This document shows, in pieces, positions 40,079 to 49,005 of a stretch of 64,000 nt of DNA (its first letter is position 1; each line of letters begins with the position of its first letter). This DNA is from Afipia massiliensis (lineage in GTDB: Bacteria; Pseudomonadota; Alphaproteobacteria; Rhizobiales; Xanthobacteraceae). The stretch covers positions 1,861,501 through 1,925,500 of the forward strand of contig NZ_LBIA02000001.1 in assembly GCF_001006325.2 (NCBI RefSeq), given 5' to 3'. The notes below the pieces were generated by a model. That model was not told the DNA's origin. It did no database searches and saw nothing but the letters and a program-made list of their open reading frames with translations. Both the position numbers and the translations under genes were made by a program.

Positions 40079-41335
40079 ATGTCAGCCTGCGGACTCGATT
40101 TCGGCACGTCGAATACGACGCTTGGTACTGTTGTCGGCCGCGCGCCGATATTAGCAGAGCTGGAGGCTGGTCATGCCACCATCCCGAGCGCGATCTTTTA
40201 TGAGCGGGATGGCGCCGTCCTGATTGGCCGCAAGGCCATCGAGGCATATGTGGAAGGCGCCCCCGGCCGCCTGATGCGAAGCCTGAAATCAGTGCTCGGT
40301 ACGGCGCTGATCGACGAAACCACGAAGGTGGGGCGCGAGCGCGCAAGTTTCCGTGACGTGATCGCTTACTATCTCCGCGTCGTAAAGCGTCGCGCCGAAC
40401 AGGCCGTTGGTCATGAATTGAGATATGTCGTCCATGGCCGGCCCGTACATTTCATCGATAACGCGTCGGAAGCCGATCGCAGGGCAGAGCAAACATTGCG
40501 CGACATCGCGCGAGAGATTGGTTTCGAAGAAGTCACCTTTCAGTTCGAGCCAATTGCCGCGGCACTCGATTACGAGCGCGGAATCTCTGAAGAGCAAATA
40601 GCGCTGATCGCGGACATCGGCGGCGGTACGTCCGATTTTTCGATTGTGCGTCTCAGCCCGGAGCGTCACCGAAAGACTGATCGGAAGCTCGATATTCTGG
40701 CCAATGATGGCGTGAAGATCGGAGGCACCGATTTCGACCGTCAGCTTAGCCTCGGTGTGATCATGCCGCTGTTGGGCTATCGCAGCGAGATGAAGCGTGC
40801 AGGGCTAAATGCCCCGTCGAGCTACTTCCACGATCTTGCAACCTGGTCGAGTATCAACAGCATGTACGATCGGAAGGTTATGACCCAGGTCCGCCAGGTT
40901 CGCTACGAGGCCGCGCAGCCTGAATTGTTCGACCGCCTCGTTCGTGTGATCGAGGAACAACGAGGTCATACTTTGGCGATGGAAGTTGAAGATGCGAAGA
41001 TTTCATTGTCCGACAATCGGCAAACCGAGGTTTCGCTTGACTGGGTTGAGCCAAGTCTGGGTGTTGCCATTAAGCGCTCCGATCTTGTCAATCATACAGG
41101 GCAACTGGCTATGCGCATCGCGGCGCGGATAGAAACGTGCCTCGAACAGGCGCGGCTCAGTTCCGAAGATATTGACGTGATATTTTTGACCGGTGGTTCA
41201 GTTCAACTCGCTCACGTGCGAAGTGCTATTGTCAAAATGATACCCGCCGCCCGAGTCATTGAAGGTGATACTTTCGGAGCCGTGGGCAAGGGGCTGACGA
41301 TCGAAGCTGCACAGCGCTATGGTGTTACTTGTTGA
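40079..41335 (+). CDS. Hsp70-family (YegD-like) ATPase, orphan
   Basis: A 418-residue actin-fold ATPase of the Hsp70 superfamily without the substrate-binding and lid domains of DnaK. Phosphate-1 motif CGLDFGTSNTTLG at the start, connect region, phosphate-2 in IADIGGGTSDFSIV (about residue 180), adenosine motif FLTGGSVQLAHVR. This is the YegD subgroup, whose function is unclear. GGGAG five bases before ATG 40079 fixes the start. Codon use is a little more AT-rich than in the flanking core genes, in line with its place next to the tRNA. Confidence 0.87.
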   Translation: MSACGLDFGTSNTTLGTVVGRAPILAELEAGHATIPSAIFYERDGAVLIGRKAIEAYVEGAPGRLMRSLKSVLGTALIDETTKVGRERASFRDVIAYYLRVVKRRAEQAVGHELRYVVHGRPVHFIDNASEADRRAEQTLRDIAREIGFEEVTFQFEPIAAALDYERGISEEQIALIADIGGGTSDFSIVRLSPERHRKTDRKLDILANDGVKIGGTDFDRQLSLGVIMPLLGYRSEMKRAGLNAPSSYFHDLATWSSINSMYDRKVMTQVRQVRYEAAQPELFDRLVRVIEEQRGHTLAMEVEDAKISLSDNRQTEVSLDWVEPSLGVAIKRSDLVNHTGQLAMRIAARIETCLEQARLSSEDIDVIFLTGGSVQLAHVRSAIVKMIPAARVIEGDTFGAVGKGLTIEAAQRYGVTC

Positions 41336-41437
41336 GCTGGCCACGATGCCGTCGTAGTGGTCATAGGCTTGCGCGAAAGCCGAGAAGCCGCGAATATCCA
41401 GGCCAGTTCAGGAATCATACTGGGGAATTCCATACAA

Positions 41438-42115
41438 ATGCGATTTGATGACGTTATCCTCGGCCGACGGAGCATCCGCGGTTACAAACCCGATCCAGTC
41501 CCAAAGGCGCTGATTGAGGAAATCATCGGTTTGGCGATGCGCGCTCCGTCGTCGATGAACACCCAGCCCTGGAATTTCTACATTGTCACGGGCGAACCGC
41601 TGGATCGGATCCGCGCCGGCAACACCGAGCGGATGGTGGCAGGCGTACCGCAGTCGCGCGAGTTCCGTACGGGTCAGGCCTTTGCAGGTCCGCACCGCGA
41701 CAGGCAGGTTGGCGTCGCCAAGCAACTGTTCTCAGCAATGGGGATCGAGCGCGATGACAAGGATAAGCGGCAGGACTGGGTCCTGCGCGGCTTCCGTCAA
41801 TTCGACGCGCCTGTATGCGTGATCGTGACCTATGACCGCGTGCTGGACGGCAGCGACGATACGCCGTTCGATTGCGGCGCGGTGGCGACCGCCCTGGTCA
41901 ATGCCGCCTGGTCTCGCGGACTGGGCGCGGTGATCAACAGCCAGGGCATCATGCAATCACCGGTGGTGCGTGAGCATGCCGGAATAGCCGACGATCAGGT
42001 CATCATGAAAAGTATCGCGCTGGGCTGGCCGGATGAGAGCTTCCCGGCAAATGCGGTCGTGTCCGAACGAAAGTCTGTCGATGAAGCTGCGGTGTTCGTC
42101 GGTTTCGACAATTAG
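41438..42115 (+). CDS. Nitroreductase family protein
   Basis: A 225-residue FMN-dependent oxidoreductase. It starts MRFDDVILGRRSIRGYKPDP with the FMN-contact RRSIR, followed by MRAPSSMNTQPWNFYIVTGE and the late ALGWPDE pattern, typical of NfsB/FRP-like enzymes that reduce nitro, quinone or enone compounds with NAD(P)H. The natural substrate is unknown. ATG 41438 is chosen from a longer open frame. It converges on the response regulator. Confidence 0.9.
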   Translation: MRFDDVILGRRSIRGYKPDPVPKALIEEIIGLAMRAPSSMNTQPWNFYIVTGEPLDRIRAGNTERMVAGVPQSREFRTGQAFAGPHRDRQVGVAKQLFSAMGIERDDKDKRQDWVLRGFRQFDAPVCVIVTYDRVLDGSDDTPFDCGAVATALVNAAWSRGLGAVINSQGIMQSPVVREHAGIADDQVIMKSIALGWPDESFPANAVVSERKSVDEAAVFVGFDN

Positions 42116-42223
42116 GCGCGCGCGAAGGCGCTCAGCGTCATGGTTTCACTGAAGCTTGTCGCCCAAGATGACGAGGTGATCGAATAGGACAGAGCCACCT
42201 TTCGTGTTGCCTCGTTCATTCCG

Positions 42224-43141
42224 TCAGAAATTCCGATGGCTGGCATTGGTGGCAACGGCTGCCGCGGCGGTGCGGTTTTCGACACCGAGCTTTGCGTAAA
42301 TCTGCTCAAGATGCTTGTCGACAGTGCGCGGGCTGAGGCCCAGGATCTGCGCGATGTCGCGATTGGTCTTGCCTTTGCTCAGCCAGGACAGCACTTCTCC
42401 CTCGCGACTGGTTAGTCCGAGCTCTTTGCTGAACTCCGCCGGAGAGTCTGAGCTGGTGTCCCGCGCCAGCCGGAGCAGGAATTCGTTCGCGCCGAGTCTG
42501 CCCATGTATTGCAGGCGAAGCTTCTCGTCGCGGAATGAGATCGCGGGCGGCGATTTCGATTCAGCCATTCCACGGTGCATCTGATCGAGCCAGTCGAGCC
42601 ACGGCTCGGGCAATTCGAACTTCTCGTCGGCACCTCTCGCGCGCGCCAGCTTCTCTGCCTGCGGGGTCGCCCAAAGGATGCGCCCGCGATGATCGACCGC
42701 AAACAGGTAACGCCCTGACACGTCCAGCGCGGCGCGGGCGCTTTGAGTCAGCCTTGCATTTGCGAGGTGAACCTTGATTCGCGCCAGCATCTCGACAATC
42801 ACAATCGGCTTGGTCACGTAGTCGACGCCGCCGGCCTCCAGCCCCCGCACGATGTGTTCGCTTTCGGCCAGACCCGTCATGAAGATGACCGGCACACCGG
42901 CAAGCTTGGTCTCGCGCTTGAGGCGGCGGCAGGCCTCGAACCCATCCATGCCCGGCATCACAGCGTCAAGGAGGATGATATCCGGCACGATCTGTTCGCC
43001 GATGCGCAGGGCTGACGCGCCGTCGAGCGCGACCATCACGGTCATGCCGGCGCCATCGAGCGCGTCAGTCAGCATGCGCAGGGTTTCCGGTGAATCGTCG
43101 ACGATCAGCACGGTGTCGCGTGATTTAGCTTCAATGATCAT
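42224..43141 (-). CDS. LuxR-type response regulator
   Basis: A 305-residue regulator with an N-terminal receiver (phosphoacceptor Asp59 in IILLDAVMPG, acid pair Asp15-Asp16, signalling Lys near 109 in YVTKP), a PAS-like middle part (about 130-220; FAVDHRGRILWATPQAEKLA) and a C-terminal LuxR/GerE helix-turn-helix (LTSREGEVLSWLSKGKTNRD, SPRTVDKHLEQIYAKLG). It overlaps the end of the hybrid kinase gene (ATG 43141, 11 bases inside), so they are co-expressed partners. Expected to bind DNA when phosphorylated, most simply upstream of the urtA operon. Confidence 0.92.
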   Translation of the reverse strand: MIIEAKSRDTVLIVDDSPETLRMLTDALDGAGMTVMVALDGASALRIGEQIVPDIILLDAVMPGMDGFEACRRLKRETKLAGVPVIFMTGLAESEHIVRGLEAGGVDYVTKPIVIVEMLARIKVHLANARLTQSARAALDVSGRYLFAVDHRGRILWATPQAEKLARARGADEKFELPEPWLDWLDQMHRGMAESKSPPAISFRDEKLRLQYMGRLGANEFLLRLARDTSSDSPAEFSKELGLTSREGEVLSWLSKGKTNRDIAQILGLSPRTVDKHLEQIYAKLGVENRTAAAAVATNASHRNF

Positions 43142-46100
43142 GGCGCTGCACATTCTGAAGAGTTGCCATGTATTGTCCGAGGTCGAACCGTTCGACCAGC
43201 GAGCGCATCTGCGACACGAAGGCTGCGTGCTCCGGATGATCCTTGTCGATCTGGTCGAGTTTGAGGTGGATGGCGGTGACGTAGCCGATTTGTCCGAGAT
43301 CGATCAACTCATCCACATATTGCACCGGCGGGCTTGGGTCCTTGTCCGCGTTCCATGCGGCGGCTGACGCTTCGGTGGTTTGAATTGGCCCCGGCTCGTA
43401 TGACCATTCGATCTTGAGCAGTTGGCCGATCAGTTCAAGCAGGCGCGGAACGTCGATCGGCTTCATCAGGTAGCCGTCGTGGAACGGCTGCGCCAGCGGG
43501 GCACCGTGGGCTTCGAGTGCGCTTGCTGAAATCATCAGGATGCGCGCGCTATGATGCCCGGCGGTGCGGAGGCTTTCGGCGACCGACCAGCCGTCGATCT
43601 CGCCCATGGAGATGTCGAGCAGGAACATGTCCGGCTGACAGTGCTGCGCGAGATTGAGACACGTCGCCCCGTCCGGGGCGCTCAGGATGATGAAGCCCAG
43701 CGGGGCGAGAACCTCGCGCAGCAAATCGCGGTGAGTTGGATCATCGTCGGTGATGAGGATTGTCTTGCGCGGGCCGTGATAGCCGTAGATCGGGGCGTTG
43801 ATCGCCTTGATGCGAGTCGGATTGGTGACCTCGGACAGCAACATCTTCACCTGGAACGTGCTGCCTTTCCCGACGGTGGAGGTGACGCGGATATCGCCGC
43901 CCATCACGCCGGCGAGCAGCTTGCTGATGGTGAGGCCCAATCCGGTACCGGTCTGCGGCTGCGAAATGCCGAGCGCGCCGCGTTCGAACGGCGCGAAAAT
44001 TCGTTCCAGATCGTCGGCGTGAATGCCGGGGCCGGTGTCGCGCACTTCGAATTCCGCGACAGGGCTGCGGTAATGCACGATGAAATGAACGCTGCCGCTC
44101 TGGGTGAACTTGATGGCGTTCGACAGCAGATTGATCAGAATCTGCCGCAGCCGCTTCTCGTCGGCATAAACGACCGGCGGCAGGGTCTCCGGCCGCTGGA
44201 ATACGAATTCCACGTTCTTCGCCGCAGCCTGCAAGCGGAACATGCCGACAAGCTGATCGAGAAACGCGTGGAGGCGAACTTCGTCGCGCGACAGATGAAG
44301 CCGTCCGGCTTCGATCTTGGAAATATCCAGCAGGCCGTCGATCAGGCCTGATAGGTGGTCTGCGCTCCGCCGGACCACGCGGATCTGGTCGCGCGGCTTC
44401 GGCAATATGGTCGCGTCCTGTTCGAGCAATTGCGCGTAACCGCTGATGGCGTTGAGCGGCGAACGCAATTCGTGACTCAACCCGACCACGTAGCGGCTCT
44501 TGGCGAGGTTGGCGGATTCTGCGACCTCCTTGGCGCGCTGAAGCTCGATGTCGGTCTGCCGGTGGGCGTCGATTTCCTGCATCAGCAGCGTGGTCTGCCG
44601 CTTGGTTTCGGCTTCCGCAGCCTGACGGCTTTGCTTGGCGAGAACGAACAGCCACGCCACGACACCGATGATGATCGAAAGCGCGAAGAAGACTTTCCAG
44701 AGCACGTCCGAAAGCTGGATATGATCAACCGCAATCACTGTCGAGGACTGCAGGTAGATCAGTCCGAGCGTCAAGCCGACAAGGCCGGCGGAGGCGGCAA
44801 AAACCCCGAGGTAATGTCCCAACTGCGAGTTGATGCGCGCATAAATGGCTTGAGGGAGAAGCTTGCCGAGAGTTTCTGACAACTGAGATTGAATACGTGC
44901 ATGGGGTTTGCACAGATCGTGGCAGCGCGCATCGAGCGAACAGCACAGCGAGCAGATCGGTCCTGCGTAGGCCGGGCAGGAGGCCATGTCCTCCGGCTCA
45001 AAGGCATGTTCACAGATACAGCACTTGATGGTTTCAAGGTTCTGCCAGCTTCGCTTCGGTTTGCGCGCGATGTAATATTTTCCGCCGGTCGCCCACGCGA
45101 TCACCGGTGCTGTCAGAAAAGCCACGGTCAGTGCCACGAACGGCGCGAGCGCTTTCGCCGTGGTTCCGAAGAAGCCGTAGAACGCGCTGATCGAGACGAT
45201 GGTGGCAATGGTCATGGCGCCGACGCCGACGGGATTGATGTCGTAGAGGTGCGCGCGCTTGAACTCCATGTGCTGCGGCCGCAGGCCGAGCGGCTTGTTG
45301 ACGATAAGGTCCGCAACGAGCGCCCCGACCCATGCGATGGCAACGTTCGAGTAAAGCGCCAGCGTTTGCTCCAGCGCCTTGTAGACGCCGATTTCCATCA
45401 GCAGCAGTGCGACCAGCACATTGAACACCAGCCACACCACGCGGCCGGGATGGCTGTGCGTCAGGCGCGAGAAGAAATTCGACCACGCAATTGAACCCGC
45501 ATAGGCGTTGGTGACATTGATCTTGAGCTGCGAGAGAATGACGAAAGTGCCGGTCAGCGCCAGCGCGAGATCAGGCTGTGCAAGCACATAACGAAACGCC
45601 TCGAGATACATATGCGCGGGTTCTGCGGCATACTCCGCCGTCACGCCATGCTTGATGGCAAAGAAGGCGAGAAACGATCCGGCCAGCATCTTGATCGCGC
45701 CGGGCACGATCCAGCCGGGGCCGGCGCTGATCATGGCGATCCACCATGCGCGCTTCGAAGTTCGCCGATCGCGCGGCAAAAATCGCAGGAAGTCGACCTG
45801 TTCGCCGATCTGCGCCACCAGCGCGAACACGACAGAGGCAGCGGTTCCGAACAGCAGCAGATCGAGATGTCCTGATGGATTGCCATGCTCGCCCGGGAAT
45901 GCGGTCCACTCGGCGAACGAGCCGGGGCTTTTGATGGCGATAGCAGCGAAGGGCAGAATGTGGAGCAGGATCCAGAACGGCTGCGTCCATAGCTGGAAGC
46001 GGCTGATCAGCGTGATGCCGTGGGTCACCAGCGGGATGATGACGACCGCGCTGATGAGATAGCCGATCGGGCGTGGAATGCCGAAACAGAGTTCCAGCGC

Positions 46101-46517
46101 CATCGCGAGAATGACGGCCTCGATCGCAAAAAAGATAAAGGTGAAGGATGCGTAGATCAGCGATGTGATCGTGGAACCGATGTAGCCGAAGCCGGCCCCG
46201 CGCGTGAGCAGGTCGATATCGACGCCATATCTGGCTGCATAATAGGCAATCGGCAGTCCGCAGCAGAAAATGATGACGCTGACCACGAGAATGGCAGCGG
46301 TGGCGTTGGTCACGCCGTAGTTCAGCGTGATGGTGCCGCCGATAGCCTCCAGCGCCAGAAATGAGATCGCGCCCAGGGCTGTGTTCGCCACCCGTGCCGC
46401 AGACCAGCGCCGCGCGCTCTTGGCCGTGAAGCGAAGCGCGTAGTCCTCAAGGGTCTGGTTGGCAACCCATTGATTATATTGGCGCCTGACGCGGTCTATC
46501 CGCTGCCGCCCGGCCAC
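43131..46517 (-). CDS. NCS1-type permease fused to zinc-finger, histidine kinase and receiver (hybrid sensor kinase)
   Basis: A 1128-residue sensor. Residues about 25-475 are a complete cytosine/purine/hydantoin permease-like (NCS1) transporter with about 12 membrane helices (for example LGAISFLALEAIGGTITLNY; TGTFVILSQLKINVTNAYAG). Next is a Cys-rich block at 499-539 (CCICEHAF, CPAYAGPICSLCC, CHDLCKPH), likely zinc-binding, then two more membrane helices (about 570-635), a short coiled coil, HisKA with SHELRSPLNAI (His682), an HATPase domain (NLLSNAIKF; DTGPGIHADD; TGTGLGLTISK) and a receiver whose Asp968 lies in MFLLDIS. The last ~110 residues may be a phosphotransfer-like tail. GTG 46517 has AGGGAG six bases upstream and is favoured over GTG 46535. 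It is coupled to the response regulator and divergent from urtA; I infer sensing of the solute that the operon imports. Confidence 0.93.
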   Translation of the reverse strand: MAGRQRIDRVRRQYNQWVANQTLEDYALRFTAKSARRWSAARVANTALGAISFLALEAIGGTITLNYGVTNATAAILVVSVIIFCCGLPIAYYAARYGVDIDLLTRGAGFGYIGSTITSLIYASFTFIFFAIEAVILAMALELCFGIPRPIGYLISAVVIIPLVTHGITLISRFQLWTQPFWILLHILPFAAIAIKSPGSFAEWTAFPGEHGNPSGHLDLLLFGTAASVVFALVAQIGEQVDFLRFLPRDRRTSKRAWWIAMISAGPGWIVPGAIKMLAGSFLAFFAIKHGVTAEYAAEPAHMYLEAFRYVLAQPDLALALTGTFVILSQLKINVTNAYAGSIAWSNFFSRLTHSHPGRVVWLVFNVLVALLLMEIGVYKALEQTLALYSNVAIAWVGALVADLIVNKPLGLRPQHMEFKRAHLYDINPVGVGAMTIATIVSISAFYGFFGTTAKALAPFVALTVAFLTAPVIAWATGGKYYIARKPKRSWQNLETIKCCICEHAFEPEDMASCPAYAGPICSLCCSLDARCHDLCKPHARIQSQLSETLGKLLPQAIYARINSQLGHYLGVFAASAGLVGLTLGLIYLQSSTVIAVDHIQLSDVLWKVFFALSIIIGVVAWLFVLAKQSRQAAEAETKRQTTLLMQEIDAHRQTDIELQRAKEVAESANLAKSRYVVGLSHELRSPLNAISGYAQLLEQDATILPKPRDQIRVVRRSADHLSGLIDGLLDISKIEAGRLHLSRDEVRLHAFLDQLVGMFRLQAAAKNVEFVFQRPETLPPVVYADEKRLRQILINLLSNAIKFTQSGSVHFIVHYRSPVAEFEVRDTGPGIHADDLERIFAPFERGALGISQPQTGTGLGLTISKLLAGVMGGDIRVTSTVGKGSTFQVKMLLSEVTNPTRIKAINAPIYGYHGPRKTILITDDDPTHRDLLREVLAPLGFIILSAPDGATCLNLAQHCQPDMFLLDISMGEIDGWSVAESLRTAGHHSARILMISASALEAHGAPLAQPFHDGYLMKPIDVPRLLELIGQLLKIEWSYEPGPIQTTEASAAAWNADKDPSPPVQYVDELIDLGQIGYVTAIHLKLDQIDKDHPEHAAFVSQMRSLVERFDLGQYMATLQNVQRHDH

Positions 46518-46592
46518 TTTGATCTCCCTCGTCACGCGTTACGCGCCCTTATCCGGTCCCGAAAAATCTACGTCGCGCTTTTGCGGTGCTGT

Positions 46593-46610
46593 ATGCGCGA
46601 TTTCGCGTAT
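46593..46610. promoter_or_regulatory. Candidate operator between the sensor kinase and urtA genes
   Basis: ATGCGCGA-TT-TCGCGTAT is an inverted repeat with seven of eight paired positions, midway between the divergent starts (46517 and 46678). It could be the target of the LuxR-type regulator. No sigma-54 promoter motif was found here. Confidence 0.4.
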
Positions 46611-46677
46611 CCGTGCGCTGCACAATTCGGGCCATCTTTTCCCCATCAAGGCGCGTTGTTCAGCAAAAGGGGTGGCC

Positions 46678-47940
46678 ATGTCAGACGAAAAACATCAGGG
46701 CTTACAGTCCGCGTTTCGGCGAAAACTGCTTATGGGGATGGCGGCATTGCCCACCATGTCGCTTGTTTCCCGCCCATCCTTCGGTGCGGGACCGGCGACG
46801 TCCGTGGTCAACACCACGGGCCTGGCGGTGACCGACACCGAGGTCACGGTCGGAATCCTGCACTCTGTCACCGGCACCATGGCGATTTCCGAGACGGGCT
46901 CGGTCCAGGCCGAGAAGCTGGCGATCGAGCAGATCAACGCGTCGGGCGGTGTGCTCGGGCGCAAGATCAAGTTCATTCAGGAAGACGGCGCATCCGACTG
47001 GCCGACCTTCGCCGAGAAGGCGAAGAAGCTGCTCGTCAACGACAAATGCGCCTCGGTCATGGGCTGCTGGACCTCGGCGTCGCGCAAGGCGGTGCTGCCG
47101 GTGTTCGAGCAGTACAACGGCATGCTCTACTATCCGACCTTCTATGAAGGCCTCGAGCAGTCGAAGAACGTTATCTACACCGGCCAGGAAGCCACCCAGC
47201 AGATCATCGCGGGCCTCGACTGGGTCAACAAGACCAAAGGCGCGAAGACGTTCTATCTGCTCGGCTCGGATTACATCTGGCCGCGCACGTCGAACAAGAT
47301 CGCGCGCAAGCATATCGAAGGTCATCTCTCGGGCTCAAAGGTCGTCGGCGAAGAGTACTTCCCGCTCGGTCACACCCAGTTCAACTCGGTCATCAACAAG
47401 ATCAAGCTGACCAAGCCGGACGTGATCTACGCCATCATTGTCGGCGGCTCGAACGTCGCATTCTACAAGCAGCTCAAGGCGGCCGGCATCGACCTGTCGA
47501 AGCAGACGCTGCTGACCATCTCCGTCACCGAGGACGAAATCGACGGCATCGGCGGCGAAAACATTGCGGGCGCTTTCGCCTGCATGAAATACTTCCAGTC
47601 GCTCGACAATCCGAACAACAAGGAATTCGTCGCCGCCTTCAAGAAGATGTGGGGCGAGAAGACCGTGATCGGAGACGTCACACAGGCTGCCTATCTCGGC
47701 CCGTGGCTCTGGAAAATGACGGTCGAGAAAGCGGGCAGCTTCGACGTCGACAAGATCGCCGAAGCCTCCACCGGCATCGAGTTCACCAAGGCTCCGGAAG
47801 GCTACGTCAAGATCCACAAGAACCACCATCTCTGGTCCAAGACCCGCGTGGGTCTCGCCGGTCTCGATGGCCAGTTCAAGGTGGTCTACGAGACGCCGGA
47901 TCTGATCGAGCCCGACCCGTTCCCCAAGGGCTACCAGTAA
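46678..47940 (+). CDS. urtA: Urea/short-chain amide ABC transporter substrate-binding protein (UrtA/FmdD-like)
   Basis: Periplasmic receptor of 420 residues. The N-terminus has FRRKLLMGMAALPTMSLVSR, resembling a twin-arginine or ordinary signal peptide. The mature part has the UrtA pattern: VTVGILHSVTGTMAISE, GCWTSASRKAVLPVFEQYNG, YYPTFYEGLEQSKNVIYTGQ, FNSVINKIKLTKPDVIYAII. ATG 46678 is preceded by AAAAGGGG; longer ORF starts are not needed. In Methylophilus the homologous FmdD binds short amides and urea; with fmdA at the end of this operon formamide or urea are the likely ligands. Confidence 0.92.
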   Translation: MSDEKHQGLQSAFRRKLLMGMAALPTMSLVSRPSFGAGPATSVVNTTGLAVTDTEVTVGILHSVTGTMAISETGSVQAEKLAIEQINASGGVLGRKIKFIQEDGASDWPTFAEKAKKLLVNDKCASVMGCWTSASRKAVLPVFEQYNGMLYYPTFYEGLEQSKNVIYTGQEATQQIIAGLDWVNKTKGAKTFYLLGSDYIWPRTSNKIARKHIEGHLSGSKVVGEEYFPLGHTQFNSVINKIKLTKPDVIYAIIVGGSNVAFYKQLKAAGIDLSKQTLLTISVTEDEIDGIGGENIAGAFACMKYFQSLDNPNNKEFVAAFKKMWGEKTVIGDVTQAAYLGPWLWKMTVEKAGSFDVDKIAEASTGIEFTKAPEGYVKIHKNHHLWSKTRVGLAGLDGQFKVVYETPDLIEPDPFPKGYQ

Positions 47941-48011
47941 GAGCGCTATCAGTAAGCGTCTCTCCCATAGCTGAGCTCCCTGGCGTGGATCGTCAGTCCA
48001 CGCCCGCAGCC

Positions 48012-48041
48012 CTCGCGCCGCGGATTCGTTCGCGGCGCGAG
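48012..48041. terminator. Intercistronic hairpin between urtA and urtB
   Basis: CTCGCGCCGCG and CGCGGCGCGAG give an 11-bp perfect stem with an eight-base loop in the 124-base gap. There is no T-run, so it is probably an mRNA-protecting or partial attenuation element that raises binding protein relative to permease. Confidence 0.7.
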
Positions 48042-48064
48042 ACTTCCCCAGGCGGAGATTTGAA

Positions 48065-48991
48065 ATGTTCGGCGATTACTCGATTGGCGATCTCGGCGCG
48101 ATCTTTGCGATGCAGGGTTTCGCAGGCCTCATTCTCTTCTCCGTTTACGTCCTGATGGCGCTTGGCCTTGCGATCATCTTCGGCCAGATGGGCGTCATCA
48201 ACATGGCGCACGGCGAATTCATGATCCTCGGCGCCTACGTCACCTGGATGACGTCGAATTTCTTTCAGGCCTATCTGCCGTCCCTGTTCAGCGGCTACTT
48301 CTTTCTCGCGATGGCGCTCGCCTTCCTCGCATCCGGCGCGCTCGGGATGCTGGTGGAATGGGCGCTGATACGTCATCTCTACAAACGTCCACTTGATACA
48401 CTGCTCGCGACCTGGGGCCTGAGCCTGATTCTGCAGCAGGCCTACCGCTCGATCTTCGGCGCACGTGAAGTCGGCGTCGAGCTGCCGCAGTGGATGCTCG
48501 GCTCCAAGCAGATCACCGACACCATCGAAGTTCCGATCAACGGCATCTTCGTGATGTGCCTGACTCTGCTGATCACCATCTCCGTCGCCTACATCATGTA
48601 CAAATCCCGCTGGGGCCGTCAGGTCCGCGCCGTGGTGCAGAACCGCGTAATGGCCGGCGCTGTCGGCATCAACACCGAGAAGGTCGACCGTTACACCTTC
48701 GGCCTCGGCTGCGGCATCGCGGGCATCGCGGGATCCGCCTTCACCATGATCGGCTCGACGGGGCCGACCTCAGGCCAGCTCTACATCGTCGATACGTTCC
48801 TTGTGGTCGTGTTCGGCGGCGCGGCCAGCCTGCTCGGCACCATCGCTTCGGCTTTCACCATCTCCCAGGCGCAGTCCACCATGGAATTCTTCATGTCGGG
48901 CTCGATGGCCAAGGTTCTCACGCTGCTCGCGATTGTCGGCATCCTCATGCTCCGGCCGCAGGGGCTGTTCGCCCTCAAGGTCCGGAAGTGA
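48065..48991 (+). CDS. urtB: Urea/amide ABC transporter permease UrtB
   Basis: LivH-type inner-membrane permease of 308 residues with about eight hydrophobic segments. Recognisable blocks are FGQMGVINMAHGEFMILGAY, THE LivH signature GAVGINTEKVDRYTFGLGCG-like loop and VVVFGGAASLLGTIASAF. Starts at ATG 48065 after GGAGA. Works with UrtC as the membrane channel. It is followed 14 bases later by urtC. Confidence 0.93.
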   Translation: MFGDYSIGDLGAIFAMQGFAGLILFSVYVLMALGLAIIFGQMGVINMAHGEFMILGAYVTWMTSNFFQAYLPSLFSGYFFLAMALAFLASGALGMLVEWALIRHLYKRPLDTLLATWGLSLILQQAYRSIFGAREVGVELPQWMLGSKQITDTIEVPINGIFVMCLTLLITISVAYIMYKSRWGRQVRAVVQNRVMAGAVGINTEKVDRYTFGLGCGIAGIAGSAFTMIGSTGPTSGQLYIVDTFLVVVFGGAASLLGTIASAFTISQAQSTMEFFMSGSMAKVLTLLAIVGILMLRPQGLFALKVRK

Positions 48992-49005
48992 AAAAGGCCA
49001 GAAAA

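Noticed and set aside
39855-40154. 99-residue open frame after the tRNA
   Set aside because: Low-quality composition, no ribosome-binding site, and it runs into the Hsp70-like gene in another frame.
46518-46677. Sigma-54 promoter before urtA
   Set aside because: No TGGCAC-N5-TTGC-type element is present, although urea operons in other bacteria often have nitrogen control.
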